DNA from: Arthrobacter sp. zg-Y844
Lineage (GTDB): Bacteria; Actinomycetota; Actinomycetes; Actinomycetales; Micrococcaceae
Length of the DNA: 64,000 nt
Direction: 5' to 3'
Assembly (NCBI RefSeq): GCF_024385465.1
Contig: NZ_JANFLS010000002.1
Location: 310,001-374,000, forward strand
This document shows, piece after piece, positions 1-11,472 of the stretch. The notes under the pieces are model-generated. The model was given only the letters and a program-made list of their open reading frames with translations, was not told the DNA's origin and did not search any database. The number at the start of each line of letters is the position of its first letter. The first letter of the stretch is position 1. A program made the position numbers and the translations under genes.

Positions 1-791
1 TCGACCGGATTTCCGACGTCAAGCCGCTCTCCGCTCCCGAACGCCGCGCCATCCAGTCGCTGCTGGAAGAAGCCGACGACCTCGACGATGTGATGGACCG
101 TACCGTCAGGCTGCTGTCGCAGCTGACCAACCAGGTGGCCGTGGTGCAGTACCCGCATCTGGGCAATGCCAAGGTCCGGCACATTGAATTTGTCCTGCTG
201 GCTCCGGCGCAGGTGCTGGTAGTGCTCATCTCGACCACGGGGCGGGTGGAGCAGCGCGTAATTACCGTTCCGCAGCCGGTGACGGAGCCGGACCTGAGTG
301 ACCTGCGCCAGCACTTCCTGTCCGCGTTGGCAGGCACGCCGCTGAGCAGCATCACGAGCCAGCTGGCCAATGCCCTTGCCACGGTGCCGGCCGAACGCAG
401 GCGCGTGGGCAACTCCCTGGGGCACTGCCTGGAGCAGCTGGCCGGCATCAACCGCGAGGACCGCATGGTGATGGCAGGGACAGCCAACCTGGCCCGCTCC
501 ACTGTAGACTTCCCGCTGACTATCGGTCCCGTGCTCGAAGCGCTCGAGGAGCAAGTGGTGATGCTGCGGCTGCTGTCGGAGATGGAACAGGATGCCCGCG
601 GCGTTGCCGTCCGGATCGGCCGGGAGAATCCGTACGGCGGATTGTCGGAAGCCTCGGTGGTGGCTACGGGATACGGTCCCGACGCCACCGCGAAGGTCGG
701 CATTCTCGGTCCCACGCGGATGGACTATCCCACCACCATGGCAGCGGTGCGAGCCGTGGCCAGGTACCTGTCCCGAATACTGAACAACTAA
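1..791 (+). CDS. hrcA: Heat-inducible transcription repressor HrcA (5' end outside window)
   Basis: This is the C-terminal part of HrcA, the repressor that binds CIRCE operators and controls chaperone genes. The reading frame is open from base 3, so the N-terminal winged helix lies upstream of the window. The visible part carries the typical C-terminal GAF-like dimerisation domain: the motif around QLTNQVAVVQYP, then NPYGGLSEASVVATGY and the closing IGP/RMDY-type segment LGPTRMDYPTTM. The stop is TAA at 789-791. dnaJ follows about 105 bp downstream, the usual hrcA-dnaJ order in actinobacteria. The identity is secure; only the true start is unknown. Confidence 0.93.
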   Translation, partial: DRISDVKPLSAPERRAIQSLLEEADDLDDVMDRTVRLLSQLTNQVAVVQYPHLGNAKVRHIEFVLLAPAQVLVVLISTTGRVEQRVITVPQPVTEPDLSDLRQHFLSALAGTPLSSITSQLANALATVPAERRRVGNSLGHCLEQLAGINREDRMVMAGTANLARSTVDFPLTIGPVLEALEEQVVMLRLLSEMEQDARGVAVRIGRENPYGGLSEASVVATGYGPDATAKVGILGPTRMDYPTTMAAVRAVARYLSRILNN

Positions 792-896
792 CGCGGTCCC
801 CAGCAGTTACGGACCCGCCTGCCGGGGAACCGGCGGGAACCCAACCTCCGTCTTCAAAGTTTGAAGGCACGCAATACAGGAAAGCGATGTGCACGA

Positions 897-2036
897 GTGA
901 GCGATCACTACCAGGTTCTGGGTGTCGGACGAGACGCCACCGGTGAAGAAATCAAGAAGGCGTACCGGAAGCTAGCCCGCAAGCTGCACCCGGACGTCAA
1001 CAATGCTCCGGGCGCCTCGGACGAGTTCAAAGCCGTATCGCACGCCTACGAGGTTCTTTCCGATCCGGAAAAACGGCGGATCTACGACACCACGGGCAAC
1101 GAGAACGGCAACGACAACGGCTTCGGAGGCGGCGGTTTCGGCGCCCAGGGGTTCGGTTTCCAGGACATCTTCGACACCTTCTTCGGCGGCGGCGCCCCGG
1201 GCGGAGGACGCGGACCGGCCTCACGCAGCCGCCGCGGACAGGACGCCCTGATCAACGTCCGGATCGACCTCAAGGATGCCGTCTTCGGCACCAACAAGAA
1301 GATCGACGTCGACACTGCAGTCGTCTGCCCCACCTGCGACGGTTCCTGCTGCCAGCCCGGCACCTCTCCGCGCACCTGCGACATCTGCCACGGCACCGGT
1401 CAGGTCCAGCGGGCGGTCCGCTCGATCCTGGGCCAGGTCATGACCTCGGCACCCTGCGGCACCTGCAACGGCTTCGGCACCGTCATCCCCGACCCCTGCC
1501 ACGAGTGCTCCGGCGAGGGCCGCGTCCGCAACCGGCGTACCCTGACCATCAAGATCCCGGCCGGCGTCGCCACCGGTACCCGGATCCAGCTCGGCGGGCA
1601 GGGTGAAGCCGGGATGGCCGGCGGTCCCGCCGGCGATCTCTACGTGGAGATCCGCGTCAACAATGACCCGACGTTCCTCCGTGACGGCGACGACCTGCAC
1701 GCCACACTCACCATCCCCATGACTGCCGCAGCGCTGGGAACCACCGTTGCACTGGAGACCTTCGACGGCGAACGCGAAATCACCGTCAAGCCCGGCACGC
1801 AGTCCGGCGAGGTGTCCGTCCTCAACGACCTGGGCGTCACGCACCTTCGCGGCCACGGCCGCGGCGATCTTCGGGTGCACCTGCACGTGGAGACCCCGCA
1901 GAAGCTGGACTCAGAGCAGGAGGAACTGCTCCGCCGCCTCGCCAAGCTGCGCGGCGAGGAATACAGCGAGGGAAAGCTCAACAGTTCAGGCAACGGCGTT
2001 TTCGCCAAGCTGCGGGACCGTCTGGGCAACCTCTGA
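897..2036 (+). CDS. dnaJ: Molecular chaperone DnaJ (DnaJ2 type)
   Basis: Hsp40 co-chaperone that stimulates DnaK ATPase and delivers unfolded clients. The protein of 379 residues has an N-terminal J domain with the HPD motif (KLHPDVNN), a Gly/Phe-rich linker, a zinc domain with four CxxC modules (CPTC, CDIC, CGTC, CHEC) and a C-terminal substrate-binding domain. The first zinc module ends in DGSCC, giving two more cysteines than usual. I chose the GTG at 897 because the homology starts at [10 protein letters not shown]; an in-frame TTG at 861 would add 12 residues unlike the family. It lies downstream of hrcA and ends one base before rsmE, so the three are probably co-transcribed. Confidence 0.93.
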   Translation: MSDHYQVLGVGRDATGEEIKKAYRKLARKLHPDVNNAPGASDEFKAVSHAYEVLSDPEKRRIYDTTGNENGNDNGFGGGGFGAQGFGFQDIFDTFFGGGAPGGGRGPASRSRRGQDALINVRIDLKDAVFGTNKKIDVDTAVVCPTCDGSCCQPGTSPRTCDICHGTGQVQRAVRSILGQVMTSAPCGTCNGFGTVIPDPCHECSGEGRVRNRRTLTIKIPAGVATGTRIQLGGQGEAGMAGGPAGDLYVEIRVNNDPTFLRDGDDLHATLTIPMTAAALGTTVALETFDGEREITVKPGTQSGEVSVLNDLGVTHLRGHGRGDLRVHLHVETPQKLDSEQEELLRRLAKLRGEEYSEGKLNSSGNGVFAKLRDRLGNL

Positions 2037-2037
2037 G

Positions 2038-2805
2038 ATGACCAACCCGATTTTCTTCGGTGACCCGGCGCAGGTGGCGGCGGCCGGGCCCGGAGACATC
2101 TTCCGTCTCGAAGGCCCGGAAGCTCGGCACGCTGTATCTGTGAAGCGCCTCGGAGCCGGTGAAAGCGTGGACGTGGTCGACGGCGCCGGCCGCCGGCTCA
2201 CCGGCACGGTAACGGAAACCGGTGCGTCGCTTCTGGAACTGCGGGTGTCAGGTGTCATCGACGAACCGGTCGAGCCCGAACGGTTCTTCCTGGTCCAGGC
2301 GCTGGCCAAGGGGGACCGGGACGAGCAGGCAGTGGAAGCTGCGACCGAGCTGGGTGTGGACACGGTGATCCCGTGGCAATCCGACCGCAGCATTGTCCGG
2401 TGGCGCGCCGAGAAGGCGGTTAAGGGACAGGCCAAATGGCAGGCCCTGACCTTTGCCGCTGCCAAGCAGTCCCGCCGTTCCCGCATCCCTGCGGTGGAGC
2501 CCGCGCTGGACAGCCGTGCCCTGCCGGCCAGGCTGGCGGAACTTGACCTCGTCCTTGTCCTCCATGAGGAGGCCGACGTGCCGCTGGCGGATGCGGTGCG
2601 TGACCTTGGCAGGCGCGGTCCGGACGAGGCCTCCGCCTCCATTGCGGTAGTCGTGGGTCCGGAAGGCGGCATCAGCCCCGCCGAGCTGGAAGCGCTGCGC
2701 GGGGCCGGAGCGGTCGCCGTCCGGCTCGGACCGCATGTGCTGCGTTCCTCCACTGCAGGTCCGGCAGCGCTGGCTGTGCTGAATTCGCTGCTCGGCCGCT
2801 GGTAG
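2038..2805 (+). CDS. rsmE: 16S rRNA (uracil(1498)-N(3))-methyltransferase
   Basis: SPOUT-fold methyltransferase that makes m3U1498 in the decoding region of 16S rRNA using SAM. The 255-residue protein has the N-terminal PUA-like part (FRLEGPEARHAVSVKRL), the family segment QALAKGDRDEQAVEAATELGV and the C-terminal SAM-binding knot region with VVGPEGGISPAELEAL and LRLGPHVLRSSTA-like sequence (here VRLGPHVLRSSTAGPAAL). The ATG at 2038 lies one base after the dnaJ stop. The same order, dnaJ2 then rsmE, is found in mycobacteria. Confidence 0.93.
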   Translation: MTNPIFFGDPAQVAAAGPGDIFRLEGPEARHAVSVKRLGAGESVDVVDGAGRRLTGTVTETGASLLELRVSGVIDEPVEPERFFLVQALAKGDRDEQAVEAATELGVDTVIPWQSDRSIVRWRAEKAVKGQAKWQALTFAAAKQSRRSRIPAVEPALDSRALPARLAELDLVLVLHEEADVPLADAVRDLGRRGPDEASASIAVVVGPEGGISPAELEALRGAGAVAVRLGPHVLRSSTAGPAALAVLNSLLGRW

Positions 2806-2818
2806 GAAGCCCGCCGGG

Positions 2819-3790
2819 CTAGCCCTCCGGATCCTCCCGGGAAGCAGAGACCGTAATGCGCTTGGAATCCCCGGCGGTTTCCTGCCCGCTGTAGAAGACC
2901 CGGAGGCTGTATTCGCCCGGGGCGAGGGAAGCTGTGAAGCTGAATTCGCCCGTCTTGCCGGGCGCCTTGTCCAGTTGCACGCTGCCGGAAGCCGCAGCCC
3001 CGGCCGACGGCCTGCCGTCCACTATGGGTTCGGCCCGCCAGAGCAGTTCAACCGTCTGCGCCACCGCAGTCCCGCTGACCTCGACCTCGGTGCCCCGGAT
3101 CTGGGATTCCTGCGGATCAATCACCCAGATCGGTGCCACCAGCGCGGGATCCCTGTGCAGCGGCTCCTCCAGGGTCACATGGCCGAACGCGCGGTACCCC
3201 TCCTTGCCGTCCACCAGGATCGCCACACTGCTTTCCTGCCCTACGGTGGTCAACCCCGCGTTGGCTGCTGCTGCCGTGGCGGTGTAGACCAGCTGCTGCA
3301 CTGCACGGTGGGCCATGCCCGAGTCGAGGGAGCCCTTGAACGCGTCCGAGGAGATGTCCACGGTAATGACGTTCTTGCTGGAAATGGATGCGGTGACGCT
3401 GTCCGCCGCGTGCCAGGGAGTGAAGTAGTCCTGGTCCAGCGGTTGGGCCGCCGTCATGGCCTGGACTGCCTCGCCGATGGGATCACCGGTGTTGTCCGAG
3501 GAGAGGAACTCACGGTAAAGACTGACCGTCGAGTCGTTCCGTCCCAGCCAGTACACCGGCATGAGCGTTCCGGCGGAACTGGCCTCCGCCGGCGGGGAGA
3601 CCGTCATCGGAGCAGCAGCGGAGGCCCCTGAGCCGTCGAAGGATGACGGCATCGTGATGGTGGGATTCTCGGCTAAGACGCCGCATCCACCCAGCCCCAG
3701 CGCAGCCGCGGCCAACAGGGAACCGGCCAGGAAATACCGCTGGCGAAGCCCTCGGAGACAGGACGTTGCGTCGTTGGATCCGGCGTCCAT
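2819..3790 (-). CDS. GerMN/Gmad2 domain lipoprotein
   Basis: Predicted secreted lipoprotein of 323 residues. A signal sequence with hydrophobic core (FLAGSLLAAAALGLGGC) ends in a lipobox LGGC at about residue 36. A GerMN-like domain follows (about 75-210: MPVYWLGRNDSTVSLYREF, then VDISSDAFKGSLDSGMAHRAVQQLVYT), and a C-terminal Gmad2 immunoglobulin-like domain (about 218-315) starting near IWVIDPQESQIRGTEVEVSG. GerM-type domains occur in proteins of cell-wall or spore-peptidoglycan maintenance; the role here is unknown. A strong Shine-Dalgarno (AGAGGAGG) precedes the ATG. The gene is divergent from phoH and its 3' end lies 13 bp from that of rsmE. Confidence 0.85.
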   Translation of the reverse strand: MDAGSNDATSCLRGLRQRYFLAGSLLAAAALGLGGCGVLAENPTITMPSSFDGSGASAAAPMTVSPPAEASSAGTLMPVYWLGRNDSTVSLYREFLSSDNTGDPIGEAVQAMTAAQPLDQDYFTPWHAADSVTASISSKNVITVDISSDAFKGSLDSGMAHRAVQQLVYTATAAAANAGLTTVGQESSVAILVDGKEGYRAFGHVTLEEPLHRDPALVAPIWVIDPQESQIRGTEVEVSGTAVAQTVELLWRAEPIVDGRPSAGAAASGSVQLDKAPGKTGEFSFTASLAPGEYSLRVFYSGQETAGDSKRITVSASREDPEG

Positions 3791-4148
3791 CTATCCTCCT
3801 CTGGGGTAACTCGAAAACGTACGTCTTCAACCTTTGCACATGCTTTGGGGCCTTCCCGTGCCGTGGACGGGCCAGCGCCCGGACTGAAACACGATTGAGA
3901 CATCACCGTTGCGGGGCCGAGACAAAAACCCGATGCCGGTCGGTTCGCCGGGGAGCACATCAAGTAAGATTTAGGTAGCGTGCGGTGCGCGGCGCGTCGT
4001 CCGGGACCCGCGGAAATAATCGTCTGTACCAGGGCGTTTACTTTCCCGGGACGGATGGCCGGACCGGCCGTCACCACCGTAAAAAGTTCGAAGAACTTTA
4101 AAACCAGACTCTATAAGGGGCGATGAAAGGCCTGAAAGGGCCGTCTAT
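3791..4148. promoter_or_regulatory. Divergent intergenic region between GerMN lipoprotein and phoH
   Basis: This 358-bp region separates two divergent genes and must hold both promoters. I see no coding sequence. On the phoH side there is a perfect 7-bp inverted repeat, AAAGTTC-GAA-GAACTTT (4083-4099), 12 bp ahead of a TATAAG hexamer (4112-4117) that could be a -10 box. A ribosome binding site GAAAGGG lies just before the phoH ATG. An AT-richer stretch around 3966-3976 (AAGTAAGATTTA) may be another promoter element. Confidence 0.5.
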
Positions 4149-5225
4149 ATGACCGAATCTTCAACGGAAATCGGCACCATTCGGCTGGACAACCAGACAA
4201 TAGTCTTTGACTCGACGGAACACATGGTCCAGTCACTGGGTGCCAATGATGAGGCGCTCAGGATCATTGAGACGGCAAATCCCGAGGTAAGCCTGATGGT
4301 GCGCGGCAACGAACTGTCCGTGTCCGGCCCCGCTGCAGAGGTGGAACAGACCGTACGCCTGGTCAACGAAGTCCGTGTACTGGCCCGCCACCAGACCCGC
4401 GTCACGCCGCAGGTTCTCGAACAGCTGATCAGCATGCTCAAGGACCAGAGCACCCACCGCCCGGCCGATGTCCTGACGCAGAACATCCTCTCCACCCGGG
4501 GAAAGACCATTCGGCCCAAGACCCTGAACCAAAAGAACTACGTGGATGCGATTGACCGCAACACGGTGGTTTTCGGCATCGGTCCTGCGGGCACCGGCAA
4601 GACGTACCTGGCGATGGCCAAGGCAGTGCAGGCCCTGCAGCAAAAAGAGGTCAACCGGATCATCCTCACCCGTCCGGCAGTGGAAGCGGGGGAGCGGCTC
4701 GGCTTCCTTCCGGGGACGCTGAGCGACAAGATCGACCCGTACCTGCGGCCGCTCTACGACGCCCTGCACGACATGATGGACCCCGAATCGATTCCCCGCC
4801 TGATGGCGGCCGGCACCATCGAGGTGGCGCCCCTGGCCTACATGCGCGGCCGGACGCTCAATGACGCGTTCATCATCCTCGATGAAGCCCAGAACACCAC
4901 GCCCGAGCAGATGAAGATGTTCCTTACCCGTCTCGGCTTCGGCTCGAAGATGGTCGTCACCGGCGACGTTACCCAAGTGGACCTGCCCGGCGGCACCGCC
5001 TCCGGCCTGCGGATTGTCCACGACATCCTGGGCGGCATCGACGACGTCGCATTCTCGGAACTGCAGGCAGTGGACGTTGTCCGGCACCGCCTGGTCAGTG
5101 ACATTGTCACGGCCTACAGCGAATGGGACGAGGTCCGGCGCTCCGGCGCAGCCCGCGCCGACGGCGGCCGGTCCAACGGCAGCGGCCATGCCAACGCCGG
5201 ACGCAACCGGGAGGCCCGCGCATGA
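4149..5225 (+). CDS. PhoH family ATPase/putative RNA helicase
   Basis: PhoH-like P-loop NTPase of 358 residues, a family linked to RNA metabolism. An N-terminal KH-like part precedes the ATPase domain. Walker A is GPAGTGKT (145-152) and Walker B is ILDEAQN (243-249), followed by [10 protein letters not shown]. The C-terminal tail (about 330-358) is basic, Gly/Asn-rich and probably disordered. The gene is the first of a tight operon: its stop overlaps the start of ybeY (ATGA), and corC and era follow, the same order as in M. tuberculosis. Context with ybeY and era points to a role in ribosome or RNA quality control. Confidence 0.92.
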   Translation: MTESSTEIGTIRLDNQTIVFDSTEHMVQSLGANDEALRIIETANPEVSLMVRGNELSVSGPAAEVEQTVRLVNEVRVLARHQTRVTPQVLEQLISMLKDQSTHRPADVLTQNILSTRGKTIRPKTLNQKNYVDAIDRNTVVFGIGPAGTGKTYLAMAKAVQALQQKEVNRIILTRPAVEAGERLGFLPGTLSDKIDPYLRPLYDALHDMMDPESIPRLMAAGTIEVAPLAYMRGRTLNDAFIILDEAQNTTPEQMKMFLTRLGFGSKMVVTGDVTQVDLPGGTASGLRIVHDILGGIDDVAFSELQAVDVVRHRLVSDIVTAYSEWDEVRRSGAARADGGRSNGSGHANAGRNREARA

Positions 5226-5698
5226 GCATCGAAGTGAACAACGAATCCAGTGCACCGGCTGTCGATGAAGAGGAACTCGCCCGGCTGGGCAGGTACCTCC
5301 TGGACAGCCTGTATGTCCATCCGGAGGCAGACCTGTCCATCATCCTCGTGGATGAGGACGCCATAGAAAAGCTGCACATCGAATGGATGGATCTGCCGGG
5401 TCCCACAGATGTGCTGTCCTTCCCGATGGATGAACTGCGCCCCGGAACCGCCGGCCGGATCACCCCCGCCGGGGTCCTTGGCGACATTGTGCTGTGCCCG
5501 CAGGTGGCGGCCCTGCAGGCCGCCGACGCCGGCCACAGCACCGGTGAGGAGCTGCTGCTCCTGACCACCCACGGCGTCCTTCACCTGCTGGGCTACGACC
5601 ACGCCGAGCCGGAAGAGGAGAAGGAGATGTTCGGTCTCCAGCGCCGCCTCCTTTCCGCTTACCTGGGTAAACAGGCACCCAAGGAGACCCGAAGTTGA
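5222..5698 (+). CDS. ybeY: Endoribonuclease YbeY (rRNA maturation factor)
   Basis: Metal-dependent single-strand endoribonuclease for 16S rRNA 3'-end maturation and late ribosome quality control. The 158-residue protein shows the signature H3xH5xH in [11 protein letters not shown], with predicted metal ligands His117, His121 and His127, and the conserved [10 protein letters not shown] stretch. The ATG at 5222 overlaps the phoH stop by four bases; a longer reading of the frame is possible but would run into phoH. The stop overlaps the TTG start of the next gene. Confidence 0.94.
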   Translation: MSIEVNNESSAPAVDEEELARLGRYLLDSLYVHPEADLSIILVDEDAIEKLHIEWMDLPGPTDVLSFPMDELRPGTAGRITPAGVLGDIVLCPQVAALQAADAGHSTGEELLLLTTHGVLHLLGYDHAEPEEEKEMFGLQRRLLSAYLGKQAPKETRS

Positions 5699-7023
5699 GT
5701 ATTGGTGTCCTCGTCGTCATGGCCATGGCTTTCATGGTCCTGGCGGGCCTGCTCACCGCCGCGGAGTCGGCCTACGGCTACCTGCCCCGGCAGGACGCCG
5801 AAGCGCTGCTCCACGGCAAGGCAGGAGCCCCGCTGCGCCGCATCCTGGCGCACCCGGTAGCACACATGCACGCGCTGCGGTTCTGGCGCGTGTGGTTCGA
5901 AATGGCCATGGCGGTGTCCGTGGCGACGCTCTTCCAGCTGCTGCTGGACAATATCTGGCTGGCGGGACTGCTTGCCACGGTGACCATGGCTGCCGTCGGT
6001 TTTGTCCTCGTGGGCGTCTCTCCGCGGCAGATCGGGCGTAAGCACGTCACCGCCGTCGTTGTGCTCACGGCCGGACTGGTCCGCGTGCTGCGGACCGTCC
6101 TGGGTCCGATCCCCGGATGGCTCGTCCGCCTCGGCACCGCCGTCGCCCCCGGCACCCAGGGGCCCGATGCCGCGTTCTTCACGGAAGAGGAATTCCGCGA
6201 GCTGCTGGACCGCGCGTCCGATGCGGACATGATCGAGGATACCGAGGCGGAACTGATCCACTCGGTCTTCGAACTCGGCGACACCAAAGTCCGGTCCGTC
6301 ATGGTCCCGCGCACGGACATGGTGTGCATCGAAGCCGGCAGCACCCTGCGCCAGGCCATGTCCCTGTTCCTGCGCTCGGGCTATTCCCGCGTCCCGGTGA
6401 TCGAGGACAGCGCCGACCACCTGGTGGGCATCCTCTATCTGAAGGACGTCGCCGCGCAGATGCACAGTGACCCGGAGCGCGCCTCGGTGCAGAAGGTCGA
6501 AGATTACGCCCGAAGCGTCCGCTACGTTCCCGAGTCCAAGGCCGTAAGCGAACTGCTGCAGGAACTGCAGCGTGAATCAACGCACGTGGCGATCGTGATC
6601 GACGAATACGGCGGAACGGCGGGATTGGTTACGCTGGAGGACCTGATCGAAGAAATCGTCGGGGAAATCGTGGACGAGTACGACTCGGAGCGCCCCGACA
6701 TCGAAGGCCTCGGCAACGGCCGCTACCGGGTCAGCTCCAAGACCGGGATCGACGACCTTGGTGAGTTGTTCGGCGTCGAACTGGAGGATGATGAAGTGGA
6801 CACGGTGGGCGGCCTCCTGGCCAAGGCCCTGGGCCGCGTCCCGATTGTCGGCAGCGAGGTAGTGGTCGAAGGCATCGCCCTGCACGCCGAACGGCTGGAG
6901 GGCCGGCGCAACCGCGTTTCGCATGTGCTGGCCTGGAACACCGAAAACGAAGAAATCAGCGATGAGGGCAGAAACCCTGCTCCGCGCACCCGCTCTACAG
7001 AATTGGTACCCCGTAATGACTGA
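5695..7023 (+). CDS. CNNM/CorC-HlyC family transporter-associated protein (CBS domains)
   Basis: Membrane protein of 442 residues of the hemolysin C/CNNM family, whose members are linked to Mg/Co efflux. An N-terminal DUF21 region with several hydrophobic segments (about 1-150) is followed by two CBS domains (about 205-325, [21 protein letters not shown] and [23 protein letters not shown]) and a C-terminal CorC_HlyC domain (about 340-425). Translation appears to start at TTG 5695, whose TGA overlap with ybeY (TTGA) suggests coupling. The end overlaps era by 8 bp. Confidence 0.9.
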   Translation: MSIGVLVVMAMAFMVLAGLLTAAESAYGYLPRQDAEALLHGKAGAPLRRILAHPVAHMHALRFWRVWFEMAMAVSVATLFQLLLDNIWLAGLLATVTMAAVGFVLVGVSPRQIGRKHVTAVVVLTAGLVRVLRTVLGPIPGWLVRLGTAVAPGTQGPDAAFFTEEEFRELLDRASDADMIEDTEAELIHSVFELGDTKVRSVMVPRTDMVCIEAGSTLRQAMSLFLRSGYSRVPVIEDSADHLVGILYLKDVAAQMHSDPERASVQKVEDYARSVRYVPESKAVSELLQELQRESTHVAIVIDEYGGTAGLVTLEDLIEEIVGEIVDEYDSERPDIEGLGNGRYRVSSKTGIDDLGELFGVELEDDEVDTVGGLLAKALGRVPIVGSEVVVEGIALHAERLEGRRNRVSHVLAWNTENEEISDEGRNPAPRTRSTELVPRND

Positions 7024-7945
7024 ACCGCAGTTCCGCGCAGGATTCGTTTCCCTGGTGGGCCGGCCCAACGCCGGAAAGTCCACCCTGACCAATGCGCTGG
7101 TCGGTTCCAAGGTGGCCATCACTTCCGCCAAGCCGCAGACCACCCGGCACACCATCCGCGGCATCGTCCACCGCGAGGACTCCCAGGTGATCCTCGTGGA
7201 CACCCCGGGCCTGCACCGGCCGCGGACCCTGCTGGGCAAGCGGCTGAACGAGCTGGTGGCGGATACTTTGGCCGAGGTTGACGCCGTTGGTTTCTGCCTG
7301 CCCGCCAACGAGGCAGTGGGCCCCGGCGACCGCTACATCGCTGCGCAGCTGGCGGCCCTGAAGCGGACACCCGTGATTGCCCTGGTTACCAAGACGGATC
7401 TGGTGGACCGCGCCGCGCTGGCCAAGCAGCTGATGTCCGTCACCGCACTGGGCAATGAAGTGCTGGGCGAGGCAGGATGGGCCGACGTCGTGCCCGTTTC
7501 GGCAGCTGACGGCTTCCAGGTCGATACCGTGGCGAAGGTCCTGGCGGGGCACATGCCCGCGTCCCCGCCCCTGTACCCGGACGGCGAACTGACCGACGAG
7601 CCCGAAGCCGTGATGGTGGCCGAACTGGTCCGCGAAGCAGCCCTTGAAGGCGTCCGCGACGAGCTGCCGCACTCCCTTGCCGTGGTAGTGGACGAGATTG
7701 TGCCGCGCGAGGGACGCAGCGAAGACAACCAGCTGCTGGATGTCCGGGTCAACCTCTACGTGGAGCGTTCTTCGCAGAAGGCCATTATTATCGGCCGCGG
7801 CGGGTCCCGGCTGCGCGACGTCGGAACCACTGCGCGACGCGGCATCGAGGCGTTGCTGGGCACTAAGGTGTACCTTGACCTGCACGTTAAAATCGCCAAG
7901 GACTGGCAGCGGGATCCCAAGCAGCTGGTGAAGCTCGGTTTCTAG
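7016..7945 (+). CDS. era: GTPase Era
   Basis: Ras-like GTPase that binds the 3' end of 16S rRNA and helps 30S assembly. The 309-residue protein has G1 GRPNAGKS (15-22), G3 DTPG (62-65) and G4 TKTD (125-128), followed by a C-terminal KH domain containing IIIGRGGSRLRDVG. The ATG at 7016 starts at the conserved FRAGFVSLVGRPNAGK and lies inside the last codons of the preceding gene. Fourth gene of the phoH operon. A GC-rich hairpin follows the stop. Confidence 0.95.
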   Translation: MTEPQFRAGFVSLVGRPNAGKSTLTNALVGSKVAITSAKPQTTRHTIRGIVHREDSQVILVDTPGLHRPRTLLGKRLNELVADTLAEVDAVGFCLPANEAVGPGDRYIAAQLAALKRTPVIALVTKTDLVDRAALAKQLMSVTALGNEVLGEAGWADVVPVSAADGFQVDTVAKVLAGHMPASPPLYPDGELTDEPEAVMVAELVREAALEGVRDELPHSLAVVVDEIVPREGRSEDNQLLDVRVNLYVERSSQKAIIIGRGGSRLRDVGTTARRGIEALLGTKVYLDLHVKIAKDWQRDPKQLVKLGF

Positions 7946-7952
7946 TCCGGAG

Positions 7953-7984
7953 CGGCCGGCTCCCGTATCCACAGGAGCTGGCCG
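7953..7984 (+). terminator. GC-rich hairpin after era
   Basis: An 11-bp stem with one G-U pair (CGGCCGGCTCC at 7953-7963 with GGAGCTGGCCG at 7974-7984, 10-nt loop) follows the era stop codon. There is no T tract, so termination is only a possibility; such tract-less hairpins are common behind actinobacterial genes. Confidence 0.4.
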
Positions 7985-8035
7985 TACACTTTGAAGCATT
8001 CGTTTGAGCACATTGATTCATGAAGGGGACCGGCT

Positions 8036-9550
8036 ATGTCATCTCGCCGTGCCGCAACGGGCGGCGGCCCCTTGGGAAAACCGACTGCAGGTAAGGGTTC
8101 AGCGGAACCGGGCGGGAGGCACCTCTCGAGCGGAGCCGCCGCAGGCCATCCGCTGCTGAAAGGCATCGCCGCGGCGCTGGCCCTGGTCCTGGTCGGCGGG
8201 GTGGTCTTCGGTGCCGTCCAGCTGCTGAGGCTGAGGGGCAACTTCGATACCCAGCCCCTGAACCTGGGGTCGAATGACACCCAGGTGGAGCAGGTGGACG
8301 CCAACACCGATCCCATGCAGATCCTGGTGCTCGGTACCGACCAGCGGGACGGGCAGGACTCGAACAACTCCGACGTAATGATGCTGGTGAACCTCACGGC
8401 GGACCGCTCGAACGTCACCGTGGTCAGTTTCCCCCGGGACCTCCTGGTCCCGCTGCCGGAATGCGAGGATCCCGCGTCCGGCGCGGTGTATGACGCCATG
8501 GACCTGGGCCAGCTGAACGGTGCCCTGGGGAACGGCGGACCCGGCTGCACCGTTGCTGCCATCAACGAGGTCACCGGCCTGTCGATCGACCACTTCATGA
8601 TGGCCGACTTCGATGCGGTGAAGGAACTGTCGAACACCCTCGGCGGCGTGGAAGTCTGCGTCAACCAGCCCGTTGACGACCCGCTCTCCGGCCTGAACCT
8701 GCCGGCCGGAGTGAGCAGCGTCCAGGGCGAGCAGGCCCTCGCCTTCCTCCGGACCCGGCACGGGTTCGGCAACGGCGGCGACGAAGGCCGCATCCGCGCC
8801 CAGCAAAGCTTCCTGGCCTCCATGGTGCGGAAGGTCAAGGAGGAGGGAACGCTGAACAACCTGCCCAAGCTCTATTCGATTGCGGAAACCGTCACGAAGA
8901 ACCTCACCGTGGACGAAGAGCTTGCGAACATCCCCGACCTGGTCTCCCTGGCAACCCGCCTCAAAGACGTTGACCTCGGGAACGTTGCCTTCGTGACGGC
9001 TCCCGTAGTGCCGTACGAATACGACACCAACCGGCTGGTCCTCGACGAAGCCAAGGCCCAGCCGCTCTTCGATGCACTGGTCTCCGACCAGGGCATCAGT
9101 GCGGGCGAAACCCCGTCCCCGGCGGCCACTGATACGGCTGAAGCGGGCACACCCGCGACGACGGAACCTGCCGCGCCCGCCGTGGACCCCGCTGCGGTGC
9201 CGGTGACGCTCGTCAACGCTTCGGGCACCGCCGGCCGCGACGCCGCGGTCCTCGCGTACCTCACTTCCAAGGGGTTCACCCAGGCACTTGCCGGCGGCGC
9301 AGCCGAGTCCGAGAGCCCGGCCACCCAGATCTTCTACGGCTACGGATATGAAGAGATGGCCCTGGAAGTGGCCCGGACACTGAATATCCCGGGCGTGCAG
9401 GTGGTACTCAGCACCGCCTACACCGGAGTTTCGGTGGAGATCGGCGCGGACTTCGCCAGCGGCTCCACCATGGGGGACCTGGGCGATCTGGGTGACCTGG
9501 ACGGGCAAACCGCGGCCCAGGTTACGTGCCAGACGGCGTTTGGGAACTAG
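8036..9550 (+). CDS. LytR-CpsA-Psr family cell-wall glycopolymer ligase
   Basis: LCP protein of 504 residues. LCP enzymes transfer glycopolymers from lipid carriers onto peptidoglycan. A basic cytoplasmic N-terminus leads to one transmembrane segment (about 40-62), then the LCP domain (about 95-250) with LVLGTDQRDG, NNSDVMMLVNL, VVSFPRDLLVPLPECE and FLRTRHGFGNGGDEGRIRAQQ, containing the Arg/Asp residues that bind pyrophosphate lipid. A Pro/Ala/Thr-rich linker (about 355-385) connects to a C-terminal LytR_C domain (VTLVNASGTAGRDAAVLAYL). Near the end there is a short GDL repeat (GDLGDLGDLDG). Start chosen at ATG 8036 after a GAAGGGG site. It appears to be transcribed alone. Confidence 0.92.
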   Translation: MSSRRAATGGGPLGKPTAGKGSAEPGGRHLSSGAAAGHPLLKGIAAALALVLVGGVVFGAVQLLRLRGNFDTQPLNLGSNDTQVEQVDANTDPMQILVLGTDQRDGQDSNNSDVMMLVNLTADRSNVTVVSFPRDLLVPLPECEDPASGAVYDAMDLGQLNGALGNGGPGCTVAAINEVTGLSIDHFMMADFDAVKELSNTLGGVEVCVNQPVDDPLSGLNLPAGVSSVQGEQALAFLRTRHGFGNGGDEGRIRAQQSFLASMVRKVKEEGTLNNLPKLYSIAETVTKNLTVDEELANIPDLVSLATRLKDVDLGNVAFVTAPVVPYEYDTNRLVLDEAKAQPLFDALVSDQGISAGETPSPAATDTAEAGTPATTEPAAPAVDPAAVPVTLVNASGTAGRDAAVLAYLTSKGFTQALAGGAAESESPATQIFYGYGYEEMALEVARTLNIPGVQVVLSTAYTGVSVEIGADFASGSTMGDLGDLGDLDGQTAAQVTCQTAFGN

Positions 9551-9579
9551 GCGTTCGGCAAACGGGATCGGCTGCATGT

Positions 9580-9594
9580 TAGTCTGGTCACGTG
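9580..9594 (+). promoter_or_regulatory. Putative promoter of the leuA leader
   Basis: A TAGTCT hexamer (9580-9585) ends six bases before the GTG (9592) that opens the leader peptide frame. That distance fits a -10 box (TAnnnT) with transcription starting at the GTG, i.e. a leaderless leader peptide. I see no Shine-Dalgarno before that GTG. No convincing -35 box is visible. This is inference from spacing only. Confidence 0.4.
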
Positions 9595-9651
9595 CACGCA
9601 GAGATCCTCCTCCTTAGCTGCCGCGGCGAGGCCACACAAGCACCTGCTTAG
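9592..9651 (+). CDS. leuA leader peptide (leucine attenuator)
   Basis: A 19-codon reading frame, GTG start and TAG stop, encodes VHAEILLLSCRGEATQAPA with three consecutive leucine codons (CTC CTC CTT at 9607-9615) after an isoleucine codon. An in-frame TAG at 9580 rules out a longer start. It sits 75 bp before leuA. Leucine-rich leader peptides upstream of leuA are known in actinobacteria, where ribosome stalling at Leu codons changes the downstream RNA structure. Reading it as such a sensor of leucyl-tRNA is well supported by position and composition. Confidence 0.72.
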   Translation: MHAEILLLSCRGEATQAPA

Positions 9652-9668
9652 GCCGCCCCTCGCTGCGG
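9621..9668 (+). promoter_or_regulatory. leuA attenuator stem
   Basis: Within and just behind the leader peptide frame, CCGCGGCGAGG (9621-9631) can pair with CCTCGCTGCGG (9658-9668) as an 11-bp stem with one G-U pair. The left arm overlaps the codons right after the Leu run, so a ribosome stalled on Leu codons would affect its folding. No T tract follows, so control may act on translation of leuA or through a tract-less terminator. Confidence 0.55.
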
Positions 9669-9708
9669 AGTCTGTGTTGCCCGGCCACTCTTTCTGATGA
9701 TCGACTAG

Positions 9709-11469
<1,761 letters not shown>

Positions 11470-11472
11470 ATC

